Origin: Rotaria socialis
Lineage: Eukaryota > Rotifera > Eurotatoria > Philodinida > Philodinidae
Length of the DNA stretch: 64,000 nucleotides
Assembly: GCA_905331475.1 (NCBI GenBank)
Contig: CAJNYU010004201.1
Coordinates: 174,564 to 238,563, forward strand
Direction of reading: 5' to 3'
Positions 12,380 through 22,691 of the stretch are shown here, piece after piece (the stretch's first letter is position 1; each line of letters begins with the position of its first letter). Made by a program: the position numbers and the translations under genes. The notes below the pieces were generated by a model. The model did no database searches. It saw only the letters and a program-made list of their open reading frames with translations, and had not been told where the DNA came from.

Positions 12380-14393
12380 GTTTAATATCGACTGTAATAC
12401 TCTTGTCAATATAGATATGTATATATTGATGAATGTTCTTTGTGTCGCTAATGACCATTGACATAAATGAAGAATAGAATGGCGGAATGAACTCATTTTG
12501 AGGAGAGAAAAAAATTACATCGCTGCATCACCCAATGAAAACATTGACGTACATACATATAAATTTTCATATAATGTTCGGTTATGCGGACGTCGAGAAA
12601 TATGTCATGTTCGAAAACAAGGAGAAAATATGTTGAAAAATAAAAAGCTGAGGAAGTTTTGTCTCTCTGGTAGATACAATTAATTTTTATTGAAGCCTTA
12701 GACGTTTCAATAACAGATTTATACTTAGTTCACATCAGATGATTGATAATTTTTTATCACACGGTCATTTCTTGATAAAATTCTCCATAGAAATACTTTT
12801 CCAAAAAGCGTGTATCTGTTCATAACGGTGTTGTTCTGGAAGTTTGGGTGTAGCTGCTCTCTATTGTGCAAATTCATAACCACACCCACTTTCAGAAATA
12901 AAGGACACTACATTTTGACAGTCTTGCACTTGTCATGGCCCTGAATTTTTTAATAATGAATTAAAACTCCAATTTTCATATGATTTTACTTTACGATTTC
13001 ATTCGATTCGTTTCAATTATGAAGGGAAAAACAAGCAATATTGCACATCTCGACATTTTCTTATCATCATCAATATTAGTCTTTAACAGCTGTCTTGCTT
13101 CTTCAAATATTCGATATGATGAACTAAAAATATGCTTGGATATTGCTGAACTTACAGAAGTTCCAAGTAAGCGATCATTCATAAAGATCGCTGAAGCTAT
13201 CTACTTCTACAGTGACTGTTTATAGTAGAATGGGTTTATCCTCTATACTATCACTGAACTTGATTACTCGGTCATAGTTTGACAGATTAAAGTACTCATA
13301 TCTTAAAACCTGAAGCTGTCAATTTGTATTTGTTCTATTAGATTTTATATTTATTGTTTTCATTTTTACTTCATGCATGCTGTCATATAAGTTTTCATCA
13401 TGGTCATATATTTGTAATGATGCAAATGTTTAGCATTACAATTTTTTTTGCCTTGAACAGTACCTATGCATGTGATGTAACTGTGGAAAAACACTAAATT
13501 TTAGGAACTATTTTATTTGTGCCGACGATCAATTTGGAATTCTTTCAGAAAAGTTCATGACTGATCCTATTTAACAATAAAAAAAGTGACAGCTGGATCT
13601 TGATCGTAAGTGAAGATGTGAATTTAATACACATTATCTAAATTGACTTGGGAAAAATAATTTTCATACAAATGTTCAGAGACGATAGTCAGTTATTCTT
13701 GAGAAAAGAAAGAGATGAAAAAGAAATTACCTTAATTTTTTCTTATTTTATGTCTCATTCGGAAAGAAAATGACATGCATCAATTTTATTAAGAGCTTTC
13801 GGAAAACAATTAAATAATCGATAACAGAACATGCAATGCTGGCTGCAGAAGTAAGAAAAAGGTTCTATTTTCTCCGCTTATTTTTATGCATTTAAACTAT
13901 AAAAATCAGTTTATTTCTGTAATTTTATTCCCAAAGTAAGAATTTCGAAATGTTTCATCGAGAGACTATTTTTTTGAGAATTGAAAACATGAACGAAAGG
14001 AAAAGATAGATAATGATTTGTTTTCAATGGTTAGTATTAATCTGGAGAAAATTTGAATAATCATTTGAGCAAAATAACTGTTGTAGCGTACAGTTGAAGC
14101 TATCGATTAGTCCTATAAAAAAGAATTTCTCGCCACTTAGAATATCATTAATAATAAACGGCAAAATAGATTTAGGAAGATACTTTATTCTTTTGTCCTT
14201 TATCAGATTTTAAGCCCGCTACGTATGTGAGCTGTTTTTATTTAACTGACAAATTGCTAGTTTATACCACAGGATCAAGTGTCTTCAATAAATAATGTTC
14301 TCTTTTTTTTCTATAAAATATAATCTAATGGTTAGAAAAACTAGTTTGAACCATCAAGTATATAACAAGTCAATGAACGTGTTCATTTTAGGG
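12380..14393. other. Intergenic region between two opposite-strand genes
   Basis: Overlapping short frames near 12980-13225 on both strands show no family resemblance. A diverged, non-open relative of the 5564-5800 gene remnant lies around 13325-13455. Nothing else was recognised. Confidence 0.4.
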
Positions 14394-14792
14394 ATGAGTC
14401 AAGGCGATATCAAACAAGCGTCCTCCAAAACAAATACAGCCGCTCATCGTAAAATATGGACACAGTCAGCATTTTCAACATCATTACGTGATCGTCCTGT
14501 GGTATTCAATTCTCAGCATATTGATGATCTCGGTAGAAAATATTCAATGAATACAAATGAACGAAGACGCTTACGAATTGACGAAGGCAGTTTACTTATG
14601 ACGAGTGATCCAGACAGCATATTTTATCGACACTTACGTGAAGAATTACAAAATACAAGTTCTACTGCAACTCGTCTAGTAGATGAAAAAGAGAAATTGA
14701 AGTTATTTGAACAGTATGGTCCAGAACTTGTTGAATTTATCAAAGACAGAGGAAATCTAAAATCAAAGGTTGACAAAGTTTTTATCATTTAG
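14394..14792 (+). CDS. Small hypothetical protein, possibly the last exon of a longer gene
   Basis: The frame of 132 residues starts at an ATG (MSQGDIKQASSKTNTAAH) placed directly after a strong acceptor (gttcattttag, ending 14390). The coding part may therefore begin here or continue from an upstream exon that I could not locate. Codon use and amino-acid mix look genuine: charged, helix-rich, with NTNERRRLRIDEGSLLMTSD in the middle and LFEQYGPELVEFIKDRGNLK near the C-terminus. No signal peptide or membrane segment is present. No family was recognised. The frame could be extended to 14295, but that part looks intronic. Confidence 0.5.
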   Translation: MSQGDIKQASSKTNTAAHRKIWTQSAFSTSLRDRPVVFNSQHIDDLGRKYSMNTNERRRLRIDEGSLLMTSDPDSIFYRHLREELQNTSSTATRLVDEKEKLKLFEQYGPELVEFIKDRGNLKSKVDKVFII

Positions 14793-15254
14793 ATTATCCA
14801 AATACTCTCAAACTATTATTATTATTTGATCTTCTATTGTCGAAAAAAATATAAAAATAAAATCAGATTCACGACACACATAGTCAACTATAGTTAGGTT
14901 CAATACTATCGACTAAACATATATGCGTATATACTCAACGCATGGATACATATGAAATAGTTGGAGTTCTATGAATAAAAATTTTCGGAAGAATTCAAAT
15001 CTTAACTAGCTATAATATTCAATCGTCTGGCGAAGCTTGCAGTTTTAAAGCAGATTTCGCTATATTGATTCTGATCAAATGAATTATTGAATGTAGATTA
15101 AAATTTTTATTTAAAAATTGCTAAAAGCAACATCAACTAAATGGACAAACAATATGCATAAACGTGTATTTTTCATAGCGGCGAAGCTGAAAGCACATCG
15201 AACTACATATATATGGCTACACATAGTAAAGTAACATTGTGTCATTGTAGAATA
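14793..15254. other. Convergent intergenic region
   Basis: A+T-rich spacer between the 3' ends of a plus-strand and a minus-strand gene. An AATAAA-like signal is near 14860. Nothing else was recognised. Confidence 0.4.
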
Positions 15255-16028
15255 CTACCGTAATGGAAGTACTTGCTTAATAGTCAGACATATTTCCAAA
15301 ATTGGATCTCTCTTCAATAAACTGCCTGTATATAAACGATAGGTAGGGCGGGCATAACGAGATGTGAAACTATAAATGATATTGTCCTTGTCATCATCAT
15401 GTATTTGTTTATGATAGATAACACAGACATGCACATCAAGATAACGAAGTTGAGGTAAATCAATATCGATAAGATTTTTCCAATTCTTATCATCAAGCCA
15501 ATCAACTTTGGCAGTGTGAAAATCAATCATAGAGAATGTTTCCAAGCATTTAAAGTGCTTAAACAATTGTCGACACTGGTTAAATGAAAGATCTTTTAGT
15601 CTCGAAAAGACTAAAGTATGTACATTATATAGATTCATTGGAAAATTATTGAGTAATTGTTCGTATGAACTGTTATGCCATAATTTAAGTGTATGAATCT
15701 GCCATGGAGAAATATCAGGTAAAATATGATTCAATTAAAAATTCTTTTCTCTGATAGAATGAATTGCGCATCCTCTTATGCACGAGAAAGCGGTTAATTG
15801 GTTAAGACGTAAATTGAGTCCATGAAATATAGTATAAATATCGAGCAAAGTAAAATAATTAAAAATCTCCAAGAGTAACTCATTTGGTAAATATTCAAAT
15901 GCAGTATATACAGAAGCGCGACATTTTTTCCTTCTTTTATAAATTCTATTTTCGCCATCAGACGATGAAGAAAAACAAGCGAACCTCGATAATAAAGCTT
16001 GCATGAAAGTATACGATCCATCGGACAT
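15255..16028 (-). pseudogene. F-box gene interrupted by one in-frame stop
   Basis: The minus strand reads from an ATG at 16028 into an F-box (FEYLPNELLLEIFNYFTLLD, residues about 44-63) and reaches a TAA at 15735-15737. The same frame then continues open for another 159 residues of F-box-family-like leucine-rich sequence (ISPWQIHTLKLWHNSSYEQL, LPQLRYLDVHV) to a stop at 15255. With no GT/AG pair that would remove the stop, the simplest reading is a recent pseudogene. An assembly error, or a product truncated to 97 residues, is also possible. Without the stop the protein would be about 256 residues, about half the size of the intact F-box gene at 10-12 kb. Confidence 0.6.
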
Positions 16029-16393
16029 TTAAACGAAAACTAGCCCAGACAATTTTGTTTACGTGTCTTCTATTTAAATGAACACAAAAACGACAAAAAA
16101 TAAGGAAAACATGTGGGAATCTTGAACAATCGACATAGTTCGATTTTTGTGTACTCCAAAAAAAATGAGTACACTCTAGATTCGGTCAGTGTGTCCGGCC
16201 GTTAACACGATAACTTTTGAAAGCCTCATCCAATTGCCATGAAATTTTGTACACAGAATGATCTCATCAATATCTCAGTCGAGTTCGAAGATGAAAGCAA
16301 TCTGTGAAGAAATGGCTGAGTTATCGAAAAAATTGTCATTATTGACTAGACCATCCCTGAGGGGGGGTACAGGGATTTTTTCAAAAAATAATC
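16029..16393. repeat. Outer flank of the palindrome, probable transposon terminal region
   Basis: The stretch 16145-16393 (a gagtacac... start, ...gtgtccggccgttaacacgat, then a G run) is non-coding and GC-richer than its surroundings, in the style of a transposon end. It abuts the left arm of the large palindrome. No counterpart is present on the right side, where the sequence is cut by the N at 19960. Confidence 0.4.
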
Positions 16394-19300
16394 TTTTTTC
16401 TCAGAATTATTCACAACATATATAAATCGACTCAGTTTTTAACGCTGATTCCGAATCTGATACTAGTTTTGAACTAAATCGTAGCTTTCTAACGAAACAT
16501 CGCCTGAAAACGGTCTCAAAATGCACAAAAACTGCATCCAGAAACCAAAGTGCTTAATTTCTCACGGTAATTTTGGTGTTCAGACATTCTAGAATGACTC
16601 ATATGTCCCATGTACTTTTTGCAGTACACATAGCTTTCGGATAAAATCCGAAGTTTCCACATTTATTTATGTTAATCAGAGCCATTTCTAGCATGGAAAG
16701 AGACTATCAGAAAACTATTGATTCGCTCATACTTGTCAATCAATGATACAAGCAGAAAATAGAAGGAAAAAAAAGAAAATGCCATTAATATTATATTATA
16801 TAATAAGTTGAGCATATTTTAAACTATGCCGCGTAATTACAACACATCAGAGAATTATGTAAAATAATGTTCCTTTCTATTTGATGCGAAATATGTTCAT
16901 GGGAGTCTCTATAAAATAAAGGGCATAGATAAAAGAGTTGCAATGCAAGAAGAAAACTCTTTCAAAAAGCTTATAGTTTAAGAGAGAGTCCATGACTCCA
17001 TCGAGAAACCGAAGCACTCGATAAAATTTAGATTTTTTATTTGATATTTCCATCTTGTTCAGCATCATTTAAAACCTATAAATCCAAATTTTTACTTCAT
17101 TTGGTGGAGCACGTGAAAAGTTAAATCGATTGTACTGTCGAGGACTACCAATATTTTTTGAAAAAAAAGATCAAAAATGATCAGTGTAAAGTTGAAATAT
17201 TTTAGCCGGCAGAAGATTAATGAAATTTTTAGTGTAATATACCAAAAGTTAGAGGGCGAAAAGCTGAACAAAATGGTATATTACATATTATTTTTCTATG
17301 AGCAAAACTCATTTTATTGGTAAAATACTATCGATGACTGGCTATTTTTCGAGTAAAAATATGTGAATTTTTTCCATTGTTTCGTTTACCATCCAGCCAT
17401 TAAATGCGGGCCCAGAGATGTTTTTGTCTTATATCGTGGAGATTTTTCTCCTCTACAAAATTTCGATCATTTTTTTCAACTTTGTTTCTCGAAAATCAAC
17501 ATTGACGATTTTTTTACCTGGGGTACCCCACAGGTATCATCGAAAAAAAAGATTTGTTTTATCACGAGCCAAAGCCAGATGTAATTGTATATTTAAGCCT
17601 ACTGATTTCGAATATCGTAATTAGACGTGTCAAAATTACTTTGCTTTCGAAGTAGCCGAGACCACTCGGTGGACACTATTTTTCATTGTTGGGACTGTTA
17701 TACAATAGCATTTGTTTATAAATTAAGTAGAAAATGTATTTACTGTCCGAAAATCTTGAGTTCTTCACGACTCTGAACCTTTCACTCCGGAAAATGAACC
17801 CTTTAGAAAAAAAGAGATAACGATTCGGTAGTAAAAATTGACCTCTTTTTTAATGTATCATTTTTTTCCTTAATAGTTTCTTACGAAGCGAGCCTTGCCA
17901 CAACGTCAAATTTTGATCGTAAGCGTAGTTTTTCAAGCCCTATCGACTGAAGGCAGCAAAAGTAATAGAAAAGTTGTGTAACTGGGTGAAAAGTTAAGAA
18001 TAATAATAGTTTCTATAAAATTGCTGTAGGTGACCAGAGCTACGATTATATATGAGATCTTGAAGTCAACTGATGTGTAGCCCATCTTGCAAAGCTTATC
18101 AACTGTGCATACAATAAAAAATTTATGGATATCTGCTCTTTCTTTCGATTTCAAAATTTATGTGAAATTTCACCTCCTTGCAACGACTCATACATCTTGT
18201 GAAGTGAATTTGTGAGTCGAAAGAAAGAGCGGAGATGCATAGTTTTTTTTACGGTGTGTACAGTTCATTAAGCTGTAAAAGATGGATTATATATCAGTTG
18301 ATTTTATGATCTTATATATTTTAGTGGCGGTGGTCCCCTGCTGCAATTTGATAGAAATTAATCGTGTTCTTAATTTTTCATCCTGTTGCACAATTTTTCT
18401 GTTCTTTTTGAGATCTCCAGTCGATAGAGCTTAAAAACCTGCACTTATGATCAAAATTTGATGTTGTGGCAGACTTTCTTCATTCTCAAGGTAGACAAAT
18501 ATGGTGAGAAGGGGTTAAATTTTGTCCAGGAATCCCTACTTTTTTCCATAAGTTACATTTTTTCGGTGTAAAAAGTTGAGATTCGTAGAGAACTCAAAAT
18601 TATCAGCTAGCGGAAATCATTTTGCACTAAAGTTTATCGTTTCATTATTCTATGAGGGCCCAAACAATGAAAAATAGGGTCAAACCAGTGGTTCAGACTT
18701 TATAAGGAATAAAGGAATTTTTGGAGCTCTTATTGTGATATTCGTAATCAGTAGGCTTAAATATACAATTACATCTGGCTTTGGCTCGTGATAAAACAAA
18801 TCTTTTTTTTCGATGATACCTGTGGGGTACCCCAGGTAAAAAAATCGTCAATGTTGATTTTCGAGAAACAAAGTTGAAAAAAATGATCGAAATTTTGTAG
18901 AGGAGAAAAATCTCCACGATATAAGACAAAAACATCTCTGGGCCCGCATTTAATGGCTGGATGGTAAACGAAACAATGGAAAAAATTCACATATTTTTAC
19001 TCGAAAAATAGCCAGTCATCGATAGTATTTTACCAATAAAATGAGTTTTGCTCATAGAAAAATAATATGTAATATACCATTTTGTTCAGCTTTTCGCCCT
19101 CTAACTTTTGGTATATTACACTAAAAATTTCATTAATCTTCTGCCGGCTAAAATATTTCAACTTTACACTGATCATTTTTGATCTTTTTTTTCAAAAAAT
19201 ATTGGTAGTCCTCGACAGTACAATCGATTTAACTTTTCACGTGCTCCACCAAATGAAGTAAAAATTTGGATTTATAGGTTTTAAATGATGCTGAACAAGA

Positions 19301-19959
19301 TGGAAATATCAAATAAAAAATCTAAATTTTATCGAGTGCTTCGGTTTCTCGATGGAGTCATGGACTCTCTCTTAAACTATAAGCTTTTTGAAAGAGTTTT
19401 CTTCTTGCATTGCAACTCTTTTATCTATGCCCTTTATTTTATAGAGACTCCCATGAACATATTTCGCATCAAATAGAAAGGAACATTATTTTACATAATT
19501 CTCTGATGTGTTGTAATTACGCGGCATAGTTTAAAATATGCTCAACTTATTATATAATATAATATTAATGGCATTTTCTTTTTTTTCCTTCTATTTTCTG
19601 CTTGTATCATTGATTGACAAGTATGAGCGAATCAATAGTTTTCTGATAGTCTCTTTCCATGCTAGAAATGGCTCTGATTAACATAAATAAATGTGGAAAC
19701 TTCGGATTTTATCCGAAAGCTATGTGTACTGCAAAAAGTACATGGGACATATGAGTCATTCTAGAATGTCTGAACACCAAAATTACCGTGAGAAATTAAG
19801 CACTTTGGTTTCTGGATGCAGTTTTTGTGCATTTTGAGACCGTTTTCAGGCGATGTTTCGTTAGAAAGCTACGATTTAGTTCAAAACTAGTATCAGATTC
19901 GGAATCAGCGTTAAAAACTGAGTCGATTTATATATGTTGTGAATAATTCTGAGAAAAAA
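16394..19959. mobile_element. 3.6-kb imperfect palindrome (large foldback element)
   Basis: The left arm (16394 to about 17620) and right arm (about 18735 to 19959) are near-identical reverse complements. For example, the short frame at 17363-17584 plus recurs letter for letter at 18769-18990 minus, and that at 16877-17068 minus recurs at 19285-19476 plus. The inner 1.1 kb is also inverted about a centre near 18175 but clearly diverged (compare 17890-17945 with 18420-18475, and 18120-18150 with 18210-18235). No transposase or polymerase motif is seen; the frames inside are short and hydrophobic. It is most simply a non-autonomous foldback element, or an inverted duplication joined head to head. 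The N at 19960 terminates the right arm. Confidence 0.75.
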
Positions 19960-19960
19960 N

Positions 19961-20190
19961 CACTAAAAATTTCATTAATCTTCTGTCGGCTAAAATAATT
20001 TCAACCTTAGACCGATCATTTTTGATCTTGTTCTTCGAAAAATATTGGTCGTCCTGGACAGTTAAATCGATTTAACTTTTCACGTGCTCCACAAAATGAA
20101 GTAAAAATTTGGATTTATAGGTTTTAAATGATGCTGAACAAGATGGAAATATCAAATAAAAAATCTAAATTTTATCGAGTGCTTCGGTAG
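19961..20190 (+). repeat. Third, partial copy of the palindrome arm in direct orientation
   Basis: The sequence after the N (cactaaaaatttcattaatc...) repeats the right arm from about 19120 to 19348 in the same orientation with scattered substitutions, then stops matching at about 20190. It is diverged more than the two main arms are from each other. Confidence 0.75.
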
Positions 20191-21243
20191 ATGGTATGAT
20201 CCTCGATAGTCTCATGAACTTTCTCTTAAGCAGAAGTACCTAGAATGTGACACCATAAGAAACAAATGATTAGAAGAAAAGCAACGATTGTTTGCTTCAA
20301 TAGTTTTCATTGACATATTGAATATGAATGTTAAAGTGTAGAAATTAATAGGTTCACCTGACTATTAACAATATAAACATAGTTTATACGCAATCACATC
20401 ATGTACTAGTATAAAAGGTTCAAGCTATTAAATCGACTTGCTTTACATAAAATTGAGCACTATAGAATCGAAAATATAAGGTCAACTCTATGAATTATTT
20501 TCGATCAACAATAAAATACAGGAAAAACTCCGTAGAAGCAAAATATATTCAGCATAAGTTTTAATTTAATTTTCATGGCACTATAATTCAACTGAACAAT
20601 CGAAGTTTCCATTAGGGATCAAAAAGGGCAGGGTAGAGCTCAAACAGTAAAACAAATTAAATAATAAACGCAACAGTTAAAATGTTACATTATATCTGCT
20701 TGTTCCTATTTGTTAGTTTGGAAATATGAGAAGTAAAATAGAATGTTTATAAATGTTTGATCAATTTAAGCTGCTTTTTATTCTGCTCAAGAATATTTAG
20801 TGTCAATACGTCACTAAAAATAAAATCTTAAAGGTAAATATGTCTGAAGGATTGAAGAAATCAAAATTTTTTACCCAGAGTTATCGAAAAATCTCTTATT
20901 TCGCAAGCAACAACATGTTTTGCAGAAGTATTCTTTTTTAGAGTTGCAGTGATACAAAGCATATTTTCATTTGATAATCAAATGAGCACTCAGTAGATGA
21001 AAGAATTCTCTCCTGAACTATTGTAATACGAATCAAGAAAAATAATACCAGCTTCTAATTAAAGATTCTATCAGAACATGATTTCTTCTATCAAATAAAG
21101 CAGTAGCTATTTCATTAATCAGTCTGTATAGTTTCTATAGTAGCGGTTTTAATTAAAGTATACATTCATATGACACAGCATAGCCGGCAGATGTTGATCT
21201 TCGTTCGATAATTAACCGAATCACAGTTCAACATTTTCATTTA
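20191..21243. other. Intergenic region upstream of TAF4
   Basis: No coding or repeat structure was recognised. The region is A+T-rich and should include the TAF4 promoter, although no clear core element stands out. Confidence 0.4.
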
Positions 21244-22401
21244 ATGGAGACTAAAAATCATCTTGAAATTATATCTAAATTGCGACAACGTCTTTTACGT
21301 CTTATTAAACTGGGCGAACCAAATCAATTACATGCAACAACACCAACAAATAACGATCATAATACTAGACCACCGGTTGATTTAACAGCAAATGTTGAAG
21401 AATATGTTCGATGTCTTTTCAATACATCATGTTCCTTAGAAAAATTTATTCAAAACGTACAGTTGACATTAAATGTTACCATTAAAAGTAGTTTAAGTCT
21501 TTTTCTTGTTGAAACAATTCCACTTGCACATCAATATTTACAACAACACCAATATGATTCACTTTCATGGGATACATTTAAAACGATTCCATTACAAGCA
21601 TCATATTCTGTAGGATTTTCTCATCGAATTTAATAAATATTCATTTTCTATGCGTAGACTATGAACTCTAATACATCTCATCAGTCGACAAATATGACTC
21701 AATTGCCATCGTTTCAACAAGCTCGTTTTCGCCTGCCACAGTCATATCCACAATTAATTGATCTTACTTCATCATTGCCAAGTCGATATACACCAGCACA
21801 AACATTTATAACACCTAACATGCGAGCAGATGCTAATTCTTATGAACAAAAATTAATTTATCGATTTGCTCGACAGAATTTTTATTTAAATCCATGTGGT
21901 GAAAAGTTATTTTTACAAACATTATATACATTTCTTAAACATATCATTCGACGTCTTCGTTTCTTTACTCAACATCGTAGTGATACAAGATTCTTAAATT
22001 CAAATGCCTACGAAATGACAAGTAATACACGCGAACAAATACGTTTTCTAATCGAATTAAATAAAATACAAAATGGTGAAGCAAATAATAATCTCAATAT
22101 GAGCATATTTCAACGAAAACCAGAAATGCTAAATATAATTGAAGAAGATTTAAAAGGAACACGAACACGTGAATATCGAACATCTATTATTGAACAATTG
22201 CGACAAAAAGAAGCCGATGAAACCGCATGTCTTGTCTTACGTGACACTCGTCTGAAAAGAAAAAAATTAACAGATAACAATCCAAATATGACGCCAATAA
22301 GAATTCTTCGAGCAAGTTTACAAGAATTGATTGCTGTTATGGAAAGTGAACCTGTTTTAAAACGATCGAAAACATTACTATATGCTAATGCAAATAGATA
22401 A
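21244..22401 (+). CDS. TAF4: TAF4, transcription initiation factor TFIID subunit
   Basis: Two exons, 21244-21609 and 21658-22401, join in phase across a 48-bp GT...AG intron to give 369 residues. Read without splicing, the gene looks like two unrelated frames. Residues about 10-100 are a TAFH/NHR1 domain (LRQRLLRLIKL, NVEEYVRCLFNTSCSLEKFI, SLSLFLVETIPLAHQYL). The second exon holds the TAF4 C-terminal region: a histone-fold-like helix (ANSYEQKLIYRFARQNFYL), then NTREQIRFLIELNKIQNGE and the basic tail around LRQKEADETACLVLRDTRLK. TAF4 pairs with TAF12 in TFIID and supports RNA polymerase II initiation. The long glutamine-rich N-terminal region of vertebrate TAF4 (over 1,000 residues in total) is missing, giving a minimal form. 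The next gene starts about 290 bp downstream on the same strand. Confidence 0.88.
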
Positions 22402-22691
22402 TTTTATTATTATTATTTCGCTTTTTCTGATTAAATTTTGTATTAGTCAATCGTCTTGGTCTAGATGAATAAATAAATAAATCAGAGGAGAAAAAAAATT
22501 TTGTACATATAAATCATTCGTAAGAGAATCGCATTCTATAGACCTCTGTCGATCAACATATGAACTGGTTGTATTATAGTCGCTCAGTTAGGTGGTATTG
22601 CCAAGATTGTAACCTGAATGGTTGAGTGCCAAAATAGAAAAGTAAAACAAACATAAAGTCTGGTTTTGTATTGTATATAAATTTTCTCATA

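Noticed and set aside
12980..13225. Possible small protein between the F-box gene and the 14.4-kb gene
   Set aside because: Comparable frames exist on both strands and neither shows a start context, splice sites or recognisable sequence.
17363..17624. Short hydrophobic frames inside the palindrome arms (also at 16877-17068, 18693-18990, 19285-19476)
   Set aside because: They occur in pairs only because the arms are inverted copies. Composition is T-rich chance sequence with no motif, and overlapping frames are equally long.
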